64,000 nt of DNA from Clarireedia homoeocarpa (lineage: Eukaryota; Ascomycota; Leotiomycetes; Helotiales; Rutstroemiaceae), in contig LNKV01000063.1 in the NCBI GenBank assembly GCA_001465935.1, positions 1 through 64,000 of the forward strand, in the 5' to 3' direction. Below the pieces are notes generated by a model. It did not search any database and had not been told where the DNA came from. It saw nothing but the letters and a program-made list of their open reading frames with translations. This document shows positions 57,362 to 64,000 of the stretch, piece after piece. A program made the translations under genes and the position numbers. Within the stretch, counting starts at the first letter, position 1, and each line of letters begins with the position of its first letter.

Positions 57362-58879
57362 GCTTCGCACTTTCCCTTGTATTTCTTGCATTCTGTTTCG
57401 TTCTTGTTGGCGCAGTTTCCTCATTCCGAATTTTTGGGAAATAGAATGATTCAATGTTGAGACGGAATTGTAAAACATCTCATCGTTTGCGTACGTACTT
57501 ATCTTGCTATTTGTTTGGGCTGGGCGTTTACAGGTTGGGATCGAACGGGATGGCAATTTTGGGACAGTCACAACGTCTTGTTAAGTTTGTACGGGCTGCT
57601 TTATTGCGTATATGGAAAGCAAAAGAATATAGGGTGCACAAGAGGATGGGCTCATCTTTTCTGCTTTTGCTAGATCAAAACATTCGCTTTTGTTTTTCTT
57701 CATTACTTAATTTGCACCATTCCTTTCATTTCCTCAATAGAGTCACGGGTGTGGCGTGTATATGTAATCTTATGGTTGGTTTTTTTAGAGGAAATGAGAA
57801 ATTGAAATGCTTTTCCTTGTCTGCTGGGACGTCTGGGTGGTGAATAGCTTAATGGGTTTGGGATGTGTGGAGGGATTATGATGGGGGAGAGGGAGGTCGA
57901 TTGGATGGAATGGGAGGAAAATAACATAGCTCATACACCGCAATGACTTTCTAATACAATAAATGCCTTCTACATGATAGAATGCCATCTGGATTGGAAG
58001 ATGCACGCCCTCTCTTTGTCAGATACCATCGAGTATTTTCAATACTTCCTGTATGTTGATATCGATTGTGCGGCTTACGGCTGACTGGCTGTGTGCAGAG
58101 GAAATACGCGATGTTTGAGCTAGGTATCACTTAGATGGTTTATATAATGATGAGGTATCGTTCGATGAAAGCAGATGAGAGAGAAGCGCGGAGGATAGAT
58201 AGGAGGCGAGGAAGCAAAACGGCAAGCGCAGAAGGAGGATCTATATACATTAGCTTGAGAAAGACGAGACGAGACAGTGCGTGCAGTGAGCGACCAGGCT
58301 CTTCTTTCTGTTCCTCACTGACTTTTCCCTTACCTTTACCATGACGAGCCCAGACGAGACGAGAGCTTGATTGCTTTGCTTTGCAAAGAAAACATATCTT
58401 GTTAAACAACCAACCAACCTGGTTAAGTTATCCTTACTCGTATACTGTAACTTATCACTTATCACATCATATCGAATGATCCTCCAAGTTAATTACATGC
58501 ATGACTATTGAGTCCTTTATTTATATCCACCCAACTCAGCTAAGTTATTCATTCCATTGGATTAATTACCTTAAATATCAGTTCGATCTCTCCAGAATCG
58601 AGCATCAATCCATCCATCCATCCATCCATCAAACCACTCCCTCCCTCTCCCCCGGCCTCTCCACGTCAGAAGTTCCCGTCCTCAGTGCTACCTACCTATC
58701 AATTAATCAATCTCTACTAGATAACATAACATAAGACAGCCAGCCAGCCCATCTATCTATTCCTGTTTTTCCCATCCCCGAACGCATCAGGAGCAAGCAA
58801 TGAGTCTCGTCACTATTCCGATTCCCCCTTTCCCTTTTCTCTTCTCTTTCCCCCTTTTACGACACCCCTCCCCCCTTCA

Positions 58880-58936
58880 ATATGGGGTTTTATTTTATTT
58901 TATTTTATTTTATTTTATTTTATTTTATTTTATTTT
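58880..58936. repeat. (TTTTA)n pentanucleotide repeat
   Basis: About eleven copies of TTTTA in a pure tract. Confidence 0.95.
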
Positions 58937-61900
58937 GTTCATCGATATGCATACCACGAGGGGAGGGAAGAACGAATGAGAGATTCTGCAGATGAGCTAG
59001 CCGAGTGAGGATGGATGGATGGGCAAAGTGATTGATTGATTGATTAATCGCTGTTTGTTTGTTAGGGCGGTGCGTTGGTGTTGCATTCATTCATTGTCTA
59101 ACGCTTCGTTGTAAGCTTACTTACTTCCTCGCGAATCTAGATACTGCATAAGTTGGGTGGGTTAGATCGAGCGCCATTATGATATATACGATGAATGAAT
59201 GATATTAGCTCGTCCCAGCTGTTCTCTTCTATCTACTCTCCCACTGCCGCGCCCTTGTGTTTGTGTTTGTGTTTGTATTTATATCTTGTGTGAATGAATC
59301 TGCAATGAGCTTGTGGGGACCTGGATTCTATTTTATTCTATGTAAAGCGCCTGCGATGGCCGGGCTCGCATGAGTGGGGGATGTATGGTATGATATGATA
59401 TGATATATCAAGGGCAAAGGGAGGGAGGGGGTTAGATGGGGATGATGGAGATGATGTGAAATTTTGGAGGGGTGGAAGAGAAAGGTAGGTGAGAAGGAAG
59501 GAAGAGGAGTAGAGGGGAAGGGACTCGAGAGAGAAGACCAAGCTACTATCTACAGAAAAATCTACAGGATCCTCTTAATACGAGCAGAAACCGCAAGGTT
59601 CCTTCTACACAAGGAACCTTTCTTCAAATCCAATCAATTGAATTAAATGTCATGAATGAAGGACTTCTTCCTTCTATTGTTATTGAACATCAGAGGAACG
59701 TCGATCTACATCAGCAAGCTCCACATGTAGCATGCAAACACTTCACAATCAAGCCGAAACACCCATTAACAAGCCAAAGGCATACATACATATAAAAGAA
59801 ATTCTCGCAAAAGAATCCCAGCTTTGGACACTCGCAAACTATACTCGAAAACGTGATTTTCTACTTTTGTAAAGTGGTCAATAACTACCACGAAGGTTCA
59901 CTAATATCAAAATAAAAAATAAAATAAAAAATGTCCACAGAGGCTTTACAACACAACTTCGCGATTGGACGACTCACCTTCGCGATTGGTCGCCACCGAC
60001 CAGTGAGCAAGCACATCCTACGTACCCATCCATGTATAACCCCCCTTCCCCCAAAGTAAGGCACAGCATCACCGCAAGCACTAAATAAATACGAAAGTTG
60101 CAGAAAAATTCAGGCAGGGCACATGGTAGCGTGGTATGCAGAAATGAGAATTTTGGCGTGCTTCGGCTCAGGGAAGTTGTTTCCGAATCGGACGTGCATG
60201 CTTGTTTATCTGCCGGTGAAGAACTTTTTCTTTGATTGATTGACATGCGACATGGGGTGTGTATGTATGCATAGATTGACCGCGCAGAAAAAAAAAAGAA
60301 AGAAAAAAGGGCTATGGCTTGGGGGCGGACAGGTCACGAGACGCATACATGTCTGTGCTGTATACTGGTAAAAGGAGGTGCACGATGAAATTTGTGCTTG
60401 AAAGGAAGTAGGTGACTTCGGAGTATGAAATAGTCCGGAGACGAGTTCGACGACTAATCATAAACAATGAGTGTCAAACAAGGCAACGCGATATGGGACA
60501 ATTGGGTATGAACCCTCTCACCTTGGTGAAATCGGGCCTTCTATTGCGTTATAGAGAACACACTCGTGTTAGAAAGTCTACATATCCGGCCCATCACAAG
60601 ACTGAAATGCGCTGCGAGGCGCCGCACTGTGTGCTACGAAAGCCCAGCACACCTGCGTGCAAACTTGCTTGAAGCTTTGCAGTTACGTGTGTCGTCTGAA
60701 GTAATCCCGAGAGCTCGGAATCGCTTACATATATGCAGATACGACATAAGAGTAGTGTGGTAGGATTGCCCGGCTAATTTGTTGTGCGAGACAAGCACCA
60801 ACTGGATGCTAGGCGTTGGAGGGGGAGGGTATGCTTCAGTCAACTGTGCCGCGTCAAGATGTGTGATTCTACAGCTTGGGGAAAGGAACGATACTCGGTT
60901 ATAGCTCGATGTGGTAGTACATTGAAAGAGCAGAATCGTTGAAACCCAGGCGGAAGATGCGTCGCATATCGGAAAGCAGAGTGAGCGGTTGGTATTGGGG
61001 GCCGTGAGGTTGAATTTGTGATTCTCATGCGGGTGAAAGGTGAGGGGACAGAACGAGACGTAAGGAGTCTAAAATTTATGGCATTATCTTATGAAAAGGG
61101 GTACCGGACTGAGAAACTAGAGTTAGGAGAAGAACAAAAAAAGCCTGTCCGCGGAAGAACATATTTTGGGGTGACATCTAACATGAAGGGCTTACTTGCA
61201 AACTATTTGTTAGAGGTGAGGCAAGAAATCGACTTAGGGGGCAGTAAATGCGCCTATAATGTAGGAATAAAAGTGCATACTGAAACTACAGCGGCGTAGC
61301 CAATGCGATGGTTGCAGAAGCCGAGCGGCACGGCAATGGCGTGAACACTAAGGTTGATTCAACGAGGCCTTAGCATCCATAGAAAACAGAAAAGATGAAT
61401 GGCTCTGGAAAATGAGAATCCTTCACGACACATTTAATGTATCTGCAAGACAAGGGCGAATGAAGCTCTATTTGCGATACTAGACAGGCTGTGAGAAGTT
61501 CGATGCTTGGCCGACACTTTCTCAAGAGATTTCTGAGCACCGTAGCATTATGAATAGAGGCTTAGATGACTCATGAAAATCCAAAAACAAGCCCAAGAAC
61601 TCTGTTCAGCTAATCCATAGAGAGGTGCCTGAAAATACGAGCAGAAAGTCTCAATGCTCTATTGCAGTATTTGAGACCTCTGAAAAAATAGGACAAAAAA
61701 CGCATGCAAGGATAAGATCTGAAACAAACGCAACTCTAGGAATAGAAGTGAATAAGAGAGTTTTATAATACTTTAGCCTCCGCACTCACTGGAGGAGTTA
61801 TCATCCACAGATAGGGAGAGGAGTTTAGGAGGGCAAGGGGTGAAGACGAACTAAAGTCTGGGGATGTAGCTAAGAGTTGATAGGTGCTCGGGAGTCATCA

Positions 61901-62970
61901 CAGCAGGTTATCCACTCTAGCGTTATAGCTAATGTACTTTGCCGCAGGCGGAACTAATATATGCCTAGAAAGAAGGACGAAACGTTTTGACAGTCATTAC
62001 AAGCTAGGGAATGAGCGGCATTGACAGACCAAATACAGACACAGTTGTGCATATACGGGACCAAGAAGTGTTTTCGAAAGTCCATCTTGTTTCAAAAGCC
62101 CTTGGGGACACCATAGACAGAGCCTAGGCAAGGTGAATCCTGTGTGAGGTCGACCCGATGTACATTTATGTATCACCTCATGGAAAAGACCATAAGTGGC
62201 AAGAACCCGAAGTGGATAGTTGAAAATAGCGACTGAAAGTCCATACTTAGACTGGTGATTCAAAATCCCAACTAGGGATGTTCGTATCCGCACCATGGTC
62301 CATCGGTAGATCAGACGGAACATGCTCTGGGGAAGTGTTGGTTAGATCCGCGCACTTGCTAGAAGCCGGGGGGGGAGAGCAGTGGAAGATTGATACAAAA
62401 CGCAACGTAGGTGGATAGAAATAGAATCAAGAGCCACAATTGATAATAGACCTGTATGATATAATCGAGCTTGAAGATTACTGTGCTCGGATGGCCAATG
62501 AGCGGGGTTCTGCCGACGGACTAGCTGGAAAGACGGCTTCGAGTTCAATCTATGTGAGCAGTTGTCTGGGCCTCCTAGTGGTCAGCACAGTCTAAGTCTA
62601 TGATTGATCGAAGATGGATAGAGTTTTGATACGGCGGCTCCACGTCGAAGGTTGTTGTTGGTTTGTTAATCATCCATGCTGTTGGCGCGCGGAAGGATGG
62701 GAAATATGCGCAGGTGTAAGGTGCGGCCCGTTTGTGGTGGATTCTATTTTCTGACTGTTTTCTTTCTTTTTCTTTTGCGCGGGAAGACAATTGGAAATAG
62801 ATCCAAGTCAGCACGTTAACGACTCTTCTGCTTGTATCACCAGAAGAGGTAGAGTACATGAGGCAGTACAGTATGGCATTGAGGTTCTGATATGGTTCTT
62901 GCACTGCCTGCACGCCGGAAGGAAGACGTGATGTACTGTACAAAAGAACTCAGCCCTGAGACTCTCAGCA

Positions 62971-63000
62971 TGCAGCAGTGCAGCAGTGCAGCAGTGCACC
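62971..63000. repeat. 9-bp repeat GCAGCAGTG
   Basis: Three copies of a 9-bp unit, CAGCAGTG-based, ending in GCACCAATGC. No coding meaning. Confidence 0.8.
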
Positions 63001-63331
63001 AATGCACGCACCCTCGTACCAAGCCTGGTCGCCAGCCATGGCGGCCAGTCAGTTGGAGCAATAAGCGCGCATGTTTGGTGTTTTATCTTATTTTGTTGTG
63101 TTTGGTGAATGTGCGTCGAGATGTTTGGTGGGGTTAATTCGGCTGTTTCGGTTACTTGAGCTTCTTTGGGCAGAAAACGAGCAGGGGCGCAATGTGAGTT
63201 ACTATAAATAGCTATTAATAGCTCAACTTGCAGGAGGCTTGTAATAATCCGGATGGCTGGTGGGTACTTTTCTAATACGTGCTACGAGCCGCTTCAAAAG
63301 TAGTACGAAGTAGTGCGCTGTGCATTTGTAC

Positions 63332-63407
63332 TGTATGTATGTATGTATGTATGTATGTATGTATGTATGTATGTATGTATGTATGTATGTATGTATGTAT
63401 GTATGTA
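63332..63407. repeat. (GTAT)n microsatellite
   Basis: About 19 pure copies of a 4-bp unit, the reverse complement of the TACA tract at 1571-1643. The Tyr-Ile-His-Thr frame through it is an artefact. Confidence 0.95.
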
Positions 63408-64000
63408 GACTCGATGCAGGATGAACATGGACCATAGGATAGGACATACACATGTGGCTACTTTCGGCATCTACCCAAGTGCTCCTGTTGTACGAGTCTA
63501 ATGAGATCATACCTGTCATCCTTCGCCCTCGATTACCATAGGGCTACGTTGTATACCCGGATCCACCTGTTGAGATCCTCCTCGCCGTGGAGAACTGTAA
63601 GCAGAATCCCCCATATGAAATTGCCATATCCTTAGGGATTCAATATAAGGTTTGTTACTTGGCCGCCCTGATCGACTTCATATCGCCTGATTACTGTTAC
63701 GGAGTTGCAGACACTTGAAGACATGAATCGCGGATGCAATGTGACATGTAAATGGGATGGAGGGAGTTGTCGAAGGAAGGAGTAGGGAGGGACCTGTTGG
63801 TCAAAGCTCTGTAAGGCCAACGTCGGGGCCCGTAGGATCTACGCGCAACGGTATATGATTCGCATGAAGATGCGAGATAACGAGTTAATTAGATCCCGCG
63901 TTGGTGGGAACTTGAAGGATACTCCGTTCGAGTGGTTGATTCTCGTCGAGAAATTACGCAGGATGCTCCAATTCATTTGCGGCTCTTAAGCACTTGTTGA

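Larger units (their letters stand above)
57362..64000. other. Gene-poor tail of the window
   Basis: 6.6 kb in which no frame longer than about 120 codons exists and none resembles a known protein. It contains several simple repeats (listed separately), an ATAAAATAAAAA stretch at 59911-59930 and G/A-rich low-complexity DNA. A plus-strand frame at 61018-61299 (93 codons) is unrecognised. A noncoding or structural role cannot be judged by eye. Confidence 0.55.

Noticed and set aside
61018..61299. 93-codon frame in the gene-poor tail
   Set aside because: No recognisable domain, no ATG-context or splice support, and isolated in low-information sequence.

Overview
The window is nuclear DNA of a filamentous ascomycete (Pezizomycotina). 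The evidence is that the genes contain many short introns (about 45-60 bp, GT..AG, CTAAC/CTAAT-like branch sites), and that the families present are fungal: a GID/CTLH E3 subunit, STB6, PPP4R2, UPF0658, UstYa and rhodopsin-domain proteins. The general flavour is Leotiomycetes-like, but that is an impression, not a test. All gene models below were spliced by hand from open frames, splice signals and family recognition. Coordinates span first to last coding base, with exon limits in the text.

Layout. 1-2.9 kb: no gene, several simple repeats. 2.9-4.0 kb: UPF0658 Golgi membrane protein (-) with a long ATG-free leader. 4.4-8.4 kb: no recognisable gene. 8.4-14.1 kb: a graveyard of broken accessory-metabolism genes (two P450 relics, a berberine-bridge-type FAD oxidase relic, a rhodopsin-domain relic) around a MITE-like inverted-repeat element. 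14.5-25.1 kb: a conserved housekeeping block of PSY4/PPP4R2 (+), GID2/RMD5 (-), STB6 family (+), TIM10 (-) and mitochondrial lysyl-tRNA synthetase (+). 25.6-28.2 kb: a cyclase-family relic, then a protein with two J-like domains lacking HPD. 28.8-38.3 kb: a compact accessory block of rhodopsin-domain membrane protein (-), UstYa oxidase (+), a very small predicted secreted peptide (-), a second UstYa oxidase (+), GNAT acetyltransferase (-) and MFS exporter (+). 39.3 kb: intron-containing tRNA-Ser(GCT). 41.5-46.6 kb: a large PAS-hybrid histidine kinase. 48.3-51.6 kb: GH3/PA14 beta-glucosidase (-). 53.2-54.3 kb: DUF202 membrane protein. 55.6-57.4 kb: CDF zinc transporter. 57.4-64 kb: gene-poor, simple repeats.

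The most interesting region is 28.8-38.3 kb. Paired UstYa-family proteins are the hallmark of fungal ribosomal-peptide (dikaritin/ustiloxin-type) pathways. Here they flank a tiny signal-peptide gene, with an acetyltransferase and an exporter next door. The peptide lacks the repeated Kex2-bounded cores of known precursors, so the assignment is a hypothesis that transcript and metabolite data could test.
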